A DNA stretch of 64,000 nt. It comes from Acidovorax sp. Leaf191. Its GTDB lineage: Bacteria; Pseudomonadota; Gammaproteobacteria; Burkholderiales; Burkholderiaceae_C. Both the position numbers and the translations under genes were made by a program. The notes under the pieces are model-generated. The model saw only the letters and a list, made by a program, of their open reading frames with translations, was not told the DNA's origin and made no database searches. Positions 56,940-64,000 of this stretch are shown piece by piece. Every line of letters begins with the position of its first letter. The first letter of the stretch is position 1. The DNA is taken from contig NZ_LMPT01000019.1 in NCBI RefSeq assembly GCF_001424425.1, positions 791,052 through 855,051 on the forward strand, written 5' to 3'.

Positions 56940-58319
56940 ATGGACACCTTCATGCTGTCGCGCATCCAGTTCGCGGCCAACATCAGCTTTCACATCCTGT
57001 TCCCGACCATCACCATCGCGCTGTGCTGGTTCCTGGTGTTCTTTCGCCTGCGGTACACCGCCACGCGCGGCACGCCGGCGGCCAAGGGCTGGGAGCAGGC
57101 CTATTACCTGTGGACCAAGGTGTTCGCGCTCACCTTCGCGCTGGGCGTGGTCTCGGGCATCACGATGAGCTTTCAGTTCGGCACCAACTGGCCGGGCTTC
57201 ATGGAACACGTGGGCAACATCGCCGGGCCGCTGCTGGGCTACGAGGTGCTCACGGCCTTCTTCCTGGAGGCCACCTTCCTCGGGATCATGCTGTTCGGCC
57301 GGGGCCGCGTGTCCGAGCGGGTGCACCTGGTCGCCACGCTGATGGTGGCGTTCGGCACCACGCTGTCGGCGTTCTGGATCTTGAGCCTGAACTCCTGGAT
57401 GCAGACACCGCAAGGCTACGAGATCATCGACGGCAAGTTCCACGCGGTGGACTGGCTCGCCATCGTGTTCAACCCCTCGTTCCCCTACCGCCTGGGGCAC
57501 AAGCTGCTGGCCTCGGCACTGACGGCGGGCTTCCTCATCGCAGGCGTCAGCGCGTGGCAGTTGATCAAAGGGGCGGCCAACGAGGGCACGCGCAAGGCGC
57601 TGCGCACCGCGGTCACGGCCGTGGCCATCGCCATCCCGCTGCAGATCCTCATGGGCGACATGCACGGCCTGAACACGCTGCAGCACCAGCCCGCCAAGAT
57701 CGCGGCCATCGAGGGCATCTGGCACACCGAGAAAGGCGCGCCCCTCACGCTGTTCGGCCTGCCCAACGAAAAGGAAGGCCGCACCGACTACGCGCTGCAG
57801 ATCCCCAAGGCCGCCAGCCTGATCCTGGCACACGACATCGACGCCGAGCTCAAGGGGCTGAACGAGTTTCCGGGTGCTCACCCGCCGGTGGCACCGGTGT
57901 TCTGGGCCTTCCGCGTGATGGTGGGCATGGGCATGCTCATGCTGGCGGTGGCGTGGGCCAGCGCCTGGGTGCTGTACCGCCGCCGCAGGCAGGCAACCGC
58001 CGCCCTGCCCCGCGTGCTGCTGTTCACGCTGGTGGGCATGACATTCTCGGGCTGGGTGGCCACGCTGGCCGGCTGGTACGTGACGGAGATCGGCCGCCAG
58101 CCGTACCTGGTCTACGGCCTGTTCAAGACCGCGGACGCCGTGGCCACGCACCCGCCGGGCATGGTGGCGGCCACGCTGGCGGCCTACCTCACGGTCTATG
58201 TGCTGCTGCTCGTGGCCTACATCGGCGTGATCAAGTACATGTCCGAGCACCCGGCCATGCCCGTACCGGCCGTGCCGCCGCCGGCGCAGGCGCCGCTGCC
58301 CACACCCCCTGCCGCTTAA
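56940..58319 (+). CDS. cioA: Cyanide-insensitive quinol oxidase subunit I (CydA-like)
   Basis: 459 residues with about nine helices. Haem and quinol motifs of cytochrome bd: RIQFAANISFHILFPT (~8), the Q-loop GDMHGLNTLQHQPAKIAAIEG split at 20 (region ~238), and the late EIGRQPYLVYGLFKT. The Q-loop is short and the subunit shorter than E. coli CydA (522), typical of CioA. Quinol oxidase, bo-independent respiration insensitive to cyanide. Directly after a GbsR gene and before cioB. Confidence 0.95.
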   Translation: MDTFMLSRIQFAANISFHILFPTITIALCWFLVFFRLRYTATRGTPAAKGWEQAYYLWTKVFALTFALGVVSGITMSFQFGTNWPGFMEHVGNIAGPLLGYEVLTAFFLEATFLGIMLFGRGRVSERVHLVATLMVAFGTTLSAFWILSLNSWMQTPQGYEIIDGKFHAVDWLAIVFNPSFPYRLGHKLLASALTAGFLIAGVSAWQLIKGAANEGTRKALRTAVTAVAIAIPLQILMGDMHGLNTLQHQPAKIAAIEGIWHTEKGAPLTLFGLPNEKEGRTDYALQIPKAASLILAHDIDAELKGLNEFPGAHPPVAPVFWAFRVMVGMGMLMLAVAWASAWVLYRRRRQATAALPRVLLFTLVGMTFSGWVATLAGWYVTEIGRQPYLVYGLFKTADAVATHPPGMVAATLAAYLTVYVLLLVAYIGVIKYMSEHPAMPVPAVPPPAQAPLPTPPAA

Positions 58320-58329
58320 GGAGAACACC

Positions 58330-59337
58330 ATGGAAATGACCTTGGCCCATACGCTGCCCCTGGTGTTCATGGCCGTCATGGGGCTGGCGCTGCTGGCCTA
58401 CGTGATCCTGGACGGCTACGACCTGGGCGTGGGCATCCTGCTGCCCCTGGCCACCGATGCCGAAAAGGATGTGATGGTCTCCAGCATCGGTCCCTTCTGG
58501 GACGCCAACGAAACCTGGCTCGTGCTGGGCGTGGGCGTGCTGCTGATCTGCTTTCCGATGGCGCACAGCGTGGTGCTGTCGGCGCTGTACCTGCCCGTGG
58601 CCGCCATGCTGCTGGGGCTGACCCTGCGCGGCGTGGCGTTCGACTTTCGGGTCAAGGCCCGCGATGCGCACAAGGCCACCTGGAACAAGCTGTTTGCCGG
58701 TGGGTCGCTGGTCACCACGCTGGCGCAGGGCTGGATGCTGGGCGCGTACGTCACCGGTTTCCAGAACGACGCCTGGGGCCTGCTGTTCTCGGCGGGCATC
58801 GCGCTCACGCTGCCAGCGGCGTACGCCATGCTGGGCGTGGGCTGGCTGCTGATGAAGACCGATGGCGACCTGCAGACCAAGGCCGCCAAGTGGGGCCAGC
58901 GCGTGCTGTGGCCCATGGGCCTGGCGCTGCTGGGCATCTCGCTGGCCACACCGCTGGTCAGCCACACGGTGTTCGCCAAATGGTTCGTGCTGCCCGAGCT
59001 GTTCGCGCTGCTGCCGATTCCGCTGGCGTGCGTGGCGGCGTTCTTCGCCATCCGCCACGTGCTGGGCACGCCGCGCGTGGTGCAGGCAGGCTACGGCTGG
59101 ATCGTGTTCGTGGCCACGGTGCTGATCTTCATGCTGGCGTTCCTGGGCCTGGCTTACAGCATCTACCCGTACATCGTGATCGACCGCCTCACGGTGTGGG
59201 ACGCTGCCAGCGCACCGGAGTCGCTGGTCGTGATCGGCATCGGCATGGCCATCACGCTGCCGGCGATCATCGTGTACACGGTGTTCATGTACCGGGTGTT
59301 CTGGGGCAAGGCGCGGGAACTGACGTATGGGTTGTGA
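58330..59337 (+). CDS. cioB: Cyanide-insensitive quinol oxidase subunit II (CydB-like)
   Basis: 335 residues, eight or so helices. Start VFMAVMGLALLAYVILDGYD contains the LDGYDLGVG motif of CydB; later GPFWDANETWLVLG and GVAFDFRVKARD. Partner of cioA, 10 bp after it; together they form the bd-type oxidase. No CydX-like short gene follows; CioAB enzymes often lack it. The intact inverted repeat 59371-59430 lies 34 bp after the stop. Confidence 0.95.
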   Translation: MEMTLAHTLPLVFMAVMGLALLAYVILDGYDLGVGILLPLATDAEKDVMVSSIGPFWDANETWLVLGVGVLLICFPMAHSVVLSALYLPVAAMLLGLTLRGVAFDFRVKARDAHKATWNKLFAGGSLVTTLAQGWMLGAYVTGFQNDAWGLLFSAGIALTLPAAYAMLGVGWLLMKTDGDLQTKAAKWGQRVLWPMGLALLGISLATPLVSHTVFAKWFVLPELFALLPIPLACVAAFFAIRHVLGTPRVVQAGYGWIVFVATVLIFMLAFLGLAYSIYPYIVIDRLTVWDAASAPESLVVIGIGMAITLPAIIVYTVFMYRVFWGKARELTYGL

Positions 59338-59370
59338 AGGGTCAGCGATGCAGGCCGCACACCACCAGCG

Positions 59371-59430
59371 CCGTTCGGGCTGAGCCCGTCGAAGCGCTGC
59401 GCAGGGCTTCGACAGGCTCAGCCCGAACGG
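59371..59430. repeat. Intact 25-bp-arm inverted repeat (CCGTTCGGGCTGAGCC family)
   Basis: Left arm 59371-59395 and right arm 59406-59430 are complementary over 25 bp with one mismatch; loop of 10 nt. Arms begin CCGTTCGGGCTGAGCC and end GAAGC. It follows cioB by 34 bp and could act as a transcription terminator or mRNA stabiliser. A decayed copy lies at 28415-28477. Confidence 0.88.
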
Positions 59431-59507
59431 ATGGAGGCTGCAGCAGCTGCTCCATCTCGCTACCTCATAGACTCGCCCAACACCCCACCGCTGCAGCCAG
59501 CTCAATA

Positions 59508-60644
59508 TCAATACCGCAAGCTCCCCTCCGCATCCACGATGGCCAGCTCCACATAGGTAGACCCGTTGTGGCTCCTGGGCGAGTACTTCACGTTGAAGCG
59601 CCCGAACGAGATCTCGCCCGCGTCTTCCATGGTCTTGGTGAACGACTCGGTGGTCAGGTTGCGGCCGGTGCGGCGCAGGCCCTCCACCAGCAGCCGGGCG
59701 TGCACGAAGCCCTCGAACTGCGAGGCCGACGGCTGGGCGTTGGGCGACTTGGCGCGCAGCAGGGCCAGGTACTCGGCCACCACCGGCACGGTGGTGTTGC
59801 GCAGCGACGGCATGATCTGCGCCAGGATGATGCCGCGCGCCTTGTCCTTGAGCTCGCGCTGGATCACGTCCATGCTGGCCACCGAAAATCCGTAGTACGC
59901 CGGCCTCGCCGCCGTGCCCTGCACGGCCTTGACGAAGCTGGTGAACGTGGTGCCCGCCGTGGCCACGATGACGGCCTGGGGCTGCGCCTTCTCGGTGGCC
60001 TGCGCGGCGGCCGCGAAGTCGGGTTGCTTGGGGTCGACCTTGATCTCGGCGGCGAAGGCGAGCTTTTCTTCGTCAGAGGCTTTTTTCAGCTCGGCCAACA
60101 GCGTCTTGCCCAGGCCGTCGTCCTGGTAGAAAACCGCCACGCGGCTGATGCCCTGCTGGCGCAGTTGGGACACGATCTTGGTGGCCTCGCTGGCGTAACC
60201 TGCGCGCACGTGGAAGACCAGCGGGTTCAGCGTCTCACGGAACGCGGATGCCCCCGTGACCGGGCCGAACAGCAGCGTGCGGTGCTCCTTGATCAGCGGC
60301 AGGATGGCAGCGGTCTGCGCCGTACCGGTGCTGTTGTAGATCATGAAGACCTTGTCGGACTCCAGCAGCTGGCGCGTGTTCTCCACGGCCTTGGCGGTGT
60401 CGAAGGCGTCGTCCAGCGTGGTGTAGCGGATCATGCGGCCATGCACGCCGCCCTGCGCGTTCACGGCGTCGAACATCAGCCGCGAGCCTTCGCCGTATTG
60501 CGCCGTCTGCGGGCCCAGGGGGCCGGAGAGCACGGCCGAGGCGCCCAGGCGGATCTCGTCGTTCGTCACGCCCTCATTGCGGGCGTGCGCGCCCTGGCTG
60601 GCACCCAAGGCCATCAGCAGCCCCAGCAAACACGAACGAAGCAT
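59508..60644 (-). CDS. Branched-chain amino acid-type ABC binding protein (LivK family)
   Basis: 378 residues. Signal peptide MLRSCLLGLLMALGAS ends near HARNEG. Mature motif EIRLGASAVLSGPLGPQTAQ and GAVHG, then VAVFYQDDGLGKTLL (~165), is the Peripla_BP_6 family. GAGGGG lies 8 nt before the ATG at 60644, so the upstream GTG at 60659 is rejected. No permease or ATPase genes are adjacent, so it may be an orphan binding protein. Ligand unknown. Confidence 0.93.
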   Translation of the reverse strand: MLRSCLLGLLMALGASQGAHARNEGVTNDEIRLGASAVLSGPLGPQTAQYGEGSRLMFDAVNAQGGVHGRMIRYTTLDDAFDTAKAVENTRQLLESDKVFMIYNSTGTAQTAAILPLIKEHRTLLFGPVTGASAFRETLNPLVFHVRAGYASEATKIVSQLRQQGISRVAVFYQDDGLGKTLLAELKKASDEEKLAFAAEIKVDPKQPDFAAAAQATEKAQPQAVIVATAGTTFTSFVKAVQGTAARPAYYGFSVASMDVIQRELKDKARGIILAQIMPSLRNTTVPVVAEYLALLRAKSPNAQPSASQFEGFVHARLLVEGLRRTGRNLTTESFTKTMEDAGEISFGRFNVKYSPRSHNGSTYVELAIVDAEGSLRY

Positions 60645-60806
60645 GGCATGTCCCCTCACGGCGATGACGACCAGCGCTGCAGCATGCTGCGCTGATCTGG
60701 TTATTTATCATCATCATTCACCACGCCACGCAGCGCCGTCTATTGGGGGTTTGCCCTGTCGCGACCGGCCCACACACCTCCTGCCAGGGCGTGGCGCGAA
60801 CGACAA

Positions 60807-60835
60807 CGCCCGCAGCGCGTGACACGCTGCGGGCG
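60807..60835 (-). terminator. Hairpin after the nitronate monooxygenase gene
   Basis: CGCCCGCAGCG and CGCTGCGGGCG form an 11-bp perfect stem with a 7-nt loop. There is no U-run beyond, so a Rho-independent terminator is only possible. It lies 54 bp past the stop at 60889. Confidence 0.4.
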
Positions 60836-60888
60836 CAAGACAGAGATCAACAGGCCGACCCCACAGCTGGCCAGCAGGGATGCAGAAC

Positions 60889-61842
60889 TCAGAGCTTGAG
60901 GCGGGCGCGGGCGGCCTGGTACTCGGTGCGCAGGCGTGCCACCAGGTCGGCGGTGCTGGTCACGGCGTCGATGGCACCGATGCCCTGGCCGCAGCCCCAG
61001 ATGTCCTTCCAGGCCTTCTTGGCGTCGCCGCCGAAGTTCATCTTGCTCGGGTCGGACTCGGGCAGGTTGTCGGGGTCCATGCCAGCGGCGCGGATGGACG
61101 GCGCCAGGTAGTTGCCGTGCACGCCGGTGAAGAGATTGCTGTAGACGATGTCGTCGGAGTTGCCGGCCACGATGGCCTGCTTGTACTCGTCGCTGGCACG
61201 CGCCTCGTGCGTGGCGATGAAGGCCGAGCCGATGTAGCCGAAATCCGCGCCCATGGCCTGCGCGGCCAGCACCGCATCACCGCTGGCGATGGAGCCGCTG
61301 AGCGCGACAGGGCCGTCGAACCACTGGCGGATTTCCTGGATCAGCGCGAACGGACTCTTCACGCCCGCATGGCCGCCCGCACCGGCCGCCACGGCGATCA
61401 GGCCGTCGGCGCCCTTCTCGATGGCCTTGTGCGCGAACTTGTTGTTGATGATGTCGTGCAGCACCACGCCACCCCAGGCGTGCACGGCCTGGTTCACGTC
61501 CTCGCGGGCGCCCAGGCTGGTGATGATGATCGGCACCTTGTACTTGGCACAGACCTGCATGTCGTGCTCGAGCCGGTCATTGCTCTTGTGCACGATCTGG
61601 TTGATGGCGAAGGGCGCAGCGGGTTTGTCCGGATTCGCCTTGTTGTAGGCGGCCAGCGTCTCGGTGATCTCGGCCAGCCATTCGTCGAGCAACTCGGCCG
61701 GGCGCGCATTGAGCGCGGGCATGGAACCCACCACACCCGCCTTGCACTGCTCGATCACGAGCTTGGGGTTGCTGATGATGAACAGCGGCGACCCGATGAC
61801 GGGGAGCGAGAGGTTCTGCAAAACAGGAGGCAGTGTGGACAT
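60889..61842 (-). CDS. Nitronate monooxygenase family flavoprotein
   Basis: 317 residues. TIM-barrel FMN family: PVIGSPLFIISNPKLVIEQC near residue 14, AVAAGAGGHAG (~152, phosphate/FMN-binding and catalytic His) and VALSGSIASGDAVLAAQAMG. Nitronate monooxygenases oxidise nitroalkane nitronates; other family members are enoyl reductases (FabK) or 2-nitropropane dioxygenases, so activity is uncertain. Start at 61842. The nearby acyl-CoA dehydrogenase is on the same strand but 158 bp upstream with a repeat between, so co-transcription is not certain. Confidence 0.92.
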   Translation of the reverse strand: MSTLPPVLQNLSLPVIGSPLFIISNPKLVIEQCKAGVVGSMPALNARPAELLDEWLAEITETLAAYNKANPDKPAAPFAINQIVHKSNDRLEHDMQVCAKYKVPIIITSLGAREDVNQAVHAWGGVVLHDIINNKFAHKAIEKGADGLIAVAAGAGGHAGVKSPFALIQEIRQWFDGPVALSGSIASGDAVLAAQAMGADFGYIGSAFIATHEARASDEYKQAIVAGNSDDIVYSNLFTGVHGNYLAPSIRAAGMDPDNLPESDPSKMNFGGDAKKAWKDIWGCGQGIGAIDAVTSTADLVARLRTEYQAARARLKL

Positions 61843-61874
61843 GGCAGCGACTTCCAGGACAAAGAATTTGATTC

Positions 61875-61930
61875 AAAACAGCCCCTACCGCTTGATAGAC
61901 AAGCGCTAGCAGCTATTATTTTTATAGCAA
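61875..61930 (+). repeat. Dispersed ~55-bp repeat, copy D
   Basis: AAAACAGCCCCTACCGCTTG, then ACAAGCGCTAGCAGCTATTA, TTTTTATAGCAA. Very close to copy B; best-preserved member together with copy A. Located between acyl-CoA dehydrogenase and nitronate monooxygenase genes. Confidence 0.85.
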
Positions 61931-62000
61931 TCGCCTTGAGTCATCACCCAAGGCGAGTCTCCTCACCATCGACGGCAGGGCCCGGGTGGGCCGGTGCCGA

Positions 62001-63791
62001 TCAGAACGCGTCGAGCGCCAGTTCGGTCACGCTGGCTGCACCTTCAACAATGCTGTCGCGCAGGCCGGGTGCCTTGACCAGGATGTGCTCCGCGTAGAAC
62101 TGCGCTGTCGTGATTTTTGCCTGCATGAAGGCGGTGTCCTGTCCCTTGTGCAACAGCTCCTGGGCCACCAGCAGGCTGCGCGCCAGCTGCCAGCCCGCTA
62201 CGACGTTGCCTGCCAGCATCAGGTAGGGCACGCTGCCCGCGAACACGGCGTTGGGCTGGGTCTTGGTGCCGCCCGCCACGAAGTCGATCACGTCGAGCAG
62301 CGCCTTGCGCGCCGCCGTGAGGCGCTTGGCCACGGCCAGGGCGGCCGGGGTGCCGCTGGCCAGCAGCTCGCCTTCGGTGGTCTCGATCTGCGCAGCAATG
62401 CCCTTGGCCACCTGGCCGCCATCGCGCGCCGTCTTGCGGCCCACGAGGTCGTTGGCCTGGATGGCGGTGGTGCCTTCGTAGATGGTCAGGATCTTGGCGT
62501 CGCGGTAGTACTGCGCGGCGCCGGTTTCTTCGATGAAGCCCATGCCGCCGTGCACCTGCACGCCCAGGCTGGTCACTTCCAGGCTGGTCTCGGTGCTGTA
62601 GCCCTTGACCAGCGGCACCATGAATTCGTAGAACGCCTGGTTCTGCTTGCGCGTGTCGGCATCCGGGTGGTGGTGCGCGGCGTCGAACGCGGCCGCCGCA
62701 ACGGTGGCCATGGCGCGGCAGCCTTCCACCGTGGCGCGCATGGTCATGAGCATGCGCTTCACATCGGGGTGGTGAATGATGGGGGCGCTGGCGGCCATGG
62801 AGCCGTCCACCGGACGGCTCTGCACGCGGTCCTTGGCGTACTGCACGGCCTTCTGGTAGGCGCGCTCGGAGATCGCGATGCCCTGCATGCCCACCGCGTA
62901 GCGGGCGGCGTTCATCATGATGAACATGTATTCGAGGCCGCGGTTTTCTTCGCCGACCAGGTAGCCCACCGCACCACCGTGGTCGCCGAACTGCAGCACC
63001 GCCGTGGGCGATGCCTTGATGCCCAGCTTGTGCTCGATGCTCACGCAGTGCGCGTCGTTGCGCGCGCCCGGCGTGCCGTCCTGGTTGACCATGAATTTGG
63101 GCACCACGAACAGGCTGATACCCTTCACGCCTTCGGGCGCGCCCGCCACCCGTGCCAACACCAGGTGGACGATGTTCTCGGCCATGTCGTGTTCGCCGTA
63201 GGTGATGAAGATCTTGGTGCCGAAGACCTTGTAGCTGCCATCGGCTTGGGGCTCAGCGCGTGTGCGCACCAGGGCCAGGTCCGAGCCCGCCTGGGGTTCG
63301 GTCAGGTTCATGGTGCCGGTCCACTCGCCGGTCACCAGCTTTTCAAGGTAGGTGGCCTTGAGCTCGTCGCTGCCGGCCGTGAGCAGCGCCTCGATGGCGC
63401 CGTCGGTCAGCAGCGGACACAGCGCAAAGCTCATGTTGGCGCTGTTGGTCATCTCGATGCAGGCCGCGCCGATGGTCTTGGGCAGGCCCTGGCCGCCGAA
63501 GTCGGCCGGGTGCTGCAGGCCCTGCCAGCCGCCCTCGGCGTACTGGCGGAACGCGCCCTTGAAACCGGGGGTGGTGGTGACCACGCCGTCTTTCCAGCTC
63601 GACGGGTTCTTGTCGCCCTCGAAGTTCAATGGCGCCAGCACGCCCTCGTTGAACTTGGCGCATTCTTCCAGCACGGCCTGCGCGGTGTCGAGCCCCGCGT
63701 CTTCAAAACCGGGGATCTGCGCGATCTGTTCAATGCGGGCCAGGTGCTCGATGGCGAACAGCATGTCCTTGACGGGGGCGATGTAACTCAT
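62001..63791 (-). CDS. Acyl-CoA dehydrogenase, long (DmdC-like) form
   Basis: 596 residues, longer than classical ~380-residue enzymes, as in DmdC (3-methylmercaptopropionyl-CoA dehydrogenase) and related fatty-acid enzymes. Motifs: GTMNLTEPQAGSDLALVRTR (FAD and acyl-binding, ~150), TKIFITYGEHDM, GMGFIEETGAAQYYRDAK and IYEGTTAIQANDLVGRK near the end. It oxidises acyl-CoA to enoyl-CoA and passes electrons to ETF; the C-terminus of EtfA is encoded just upstream (63869), supporting this. Substrate chain unknown. Confidence 0.95.
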   Translation of the reverse strand: MSYIAPVKDMLFAIEHLARIEQIAQIPGFEDAGLDTAQAVLEECAKFNEGVLAPLNFEGDKNPSSWKDGVVTTTPGFKGAFRQYAEGGWQGLQHPADFGGQGLPKTIGAACIEMTNSANMSFALCPLLTDGAIEALLTAGSDELKATYLEKLVTGEWTGTMNLTEPQAGSDLALVRTRAEPQADGSYKVFGTKIFITYGEHDMAENIVHLVLARVAGAPEGVKGISLFVVPKFMVNQDGTPGARNDAHCVSIEHKLGIKASPTAVLQFGDHGGAVGYLVGEENRGLEYMFIMMNAARYAVGMQGIAISERAYQKAVQYAKDRVQSRPVDGSMAASAPIIHHPDVKRMLMTMRATVEGCRAMATVAAAAFDAAHHHPDADTRKQNQAFYEFMVPLVKGYSTETSLEVTSLGVQVHGGMGFIEETGAAQYYRDAKILTIYEGTTAIQANDLVGRKTARDGGQVAKGIAAQIETTEGELLASGTPAALAVAKRLTAARKALLDVIDFVAGGTKTQPNAVFAGSVPYLMLAGNVVAGWQLARSLLVAQELLHKGQDTAFMQAKITTAQFYAEHILVKAPGLRDSIVEGAASVTELALDAF

Positions 63792-63820
63792 GAAAGTCTC
63801 CGAGATAGCGGAAAAAACTC

Positions 63821-63851
63821 AAAAAAAAGGCACCGCAAGCGATGCCTTTTT
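63821..63851 (-). terminator. Rho-independent terminator of etfA
   Basis: Stem AAAAAGGCA / TGCCTTTTT (9 bp), loop of about 10 nt, followed on the minus strand by a U-run of eight. It lies between etfA and the acyl-CoA dehydrogenase gene. Confidence 0.85.
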
Positions 63852-63868
63852 GCGGGCCAGCGGCGTGC

Positions 63869-64000
63869 TCAGAGCGCCTTGACCAATTCAGGCACGGCCG
63901 TGAACAGGTCGGCCTCCAGGCCGTAGTCGGCCACGCTGAAGATCGGCGCTTCCGGGTCCTTGTTGATCGCAACGATCACCTTGGAGTCCTTCATGCCGGC
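63869..64000 (-). CDS. etfA: Electron transfer flavoprotein alpha subunit, C-terminus (partial)
   Basis: Only the last 43 codons lie inside the window; the gene continues past the right edge. The visible end ([36 protein letters not shown]) is the EtfA FAD domain: the [11 protein letters not shown] and ADYGL stretches are characteristic. It takes electrons from acyl-CoA dehydrogenases such as the neighbouring gene. A terminator follows its stop codon. Confidence 0.9.
   Translation of the reverse strand, partial: AGMKDSKVIVAINKDPEAPIFSVADYGLEADLFTAVPELVKAL

Noticed and set aside
59338..59507. Search for a cydX-like short gene after cioB
   Set aside because: No short ORF with a hydrophobic helix was found; the spacer is taken up by the inverted repeat.

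Overview
High-GC chromosomal DNA (GC judged by eye) from a betaproteobacterium of the order Burkholderiales, most likely family Comamonadaceae (Acidovorax-like). The evidence is the clustered GntR-sdhCDAB-sdhE-gltA / mdh / acnB layout, the Bug-type solute receptor, CioAB, and two families of short dispersed repeats that I recall from Comamonadaceae genomes. No rRNA, tRNA, CRISPR array, insertion sequence or phage gene was seen. About 50 genes fill the window, and the only clearly partial ones are at the two edges.

Layout. 0-5 kb: start of a purine nucleoside permease lipoprotein, a small ankyrin protein, and a TetR regulator with a near-perfect 30-bp palindrome at its start, followed by two overlapping exported alpha/beta hydrolases. 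5-13 kb: a single SF1 helicase, a TauE/SafE exporter divergent from a LysR regulator, a short SbmA/BacA-like transporter, and a large DUF3592-like membrane protein fused to ankyrin repeats. 13-25 kb: the TCA block. acnB, a Lys/Ala-rich exported protein, a CitE-like lyase and mdh lie on the minus strand. A GntR regulator, sdhCDAB, sdhE and gltA lie on the plus strand. A palindrome sits between mdh and the GntR gene. 25-31 kb: a DJ-1/AraC regulator divergent from the glutathione-dependent formaldehyde detoxification genes (frmA-type dehydrogenase, fghA), then a lipid A phosphoethanolamine transferase.

31.7-48.8 kb: a catabolic island in two divergent arms. The minus arm holds a dipeptide/opine-type ABC transporter, a FAD amine oxidase, a HAD hydrolase and an aldehyde dehydrogenase. 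The plus arm holds a GNAT, a GhrA-like reductase, a class III aminotransferase, an Lrp regulator, a three-subunit opine/hydroxyproline-oxidase-type enzyme and a cupin. Together these look like import and oxidative breakdown of an N-containing compound (opine, polyamine or modified amino acid) whose identity cannot be read from sequence. This is the best candidate for an undescribed pathway.

49-64 kb: a radical SAM protein of the PA0069 type directly behind a perfect-core LexA box; a LysR / benzoylformate-decarboxylase-like / Bug-receptor module; rnk; a small membrane protein; an acyltransferase; a GbsR/MarR regulator behind a 34-bp palindrome and next to cioAB (cyanide-insensitive quinol oxidase); a branched-chain-type binding protein; a nitronate monooxygenase; an acyl-CoA dehydrogenase; and the 3' end of etfA.

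Cross-cutting observation: a ~55-bp dispersed repeat occurs four times between genes. A full-length copy also lies inside the phosphoethanolamine transferase gene, and a half copy inside the CitE-like gene.
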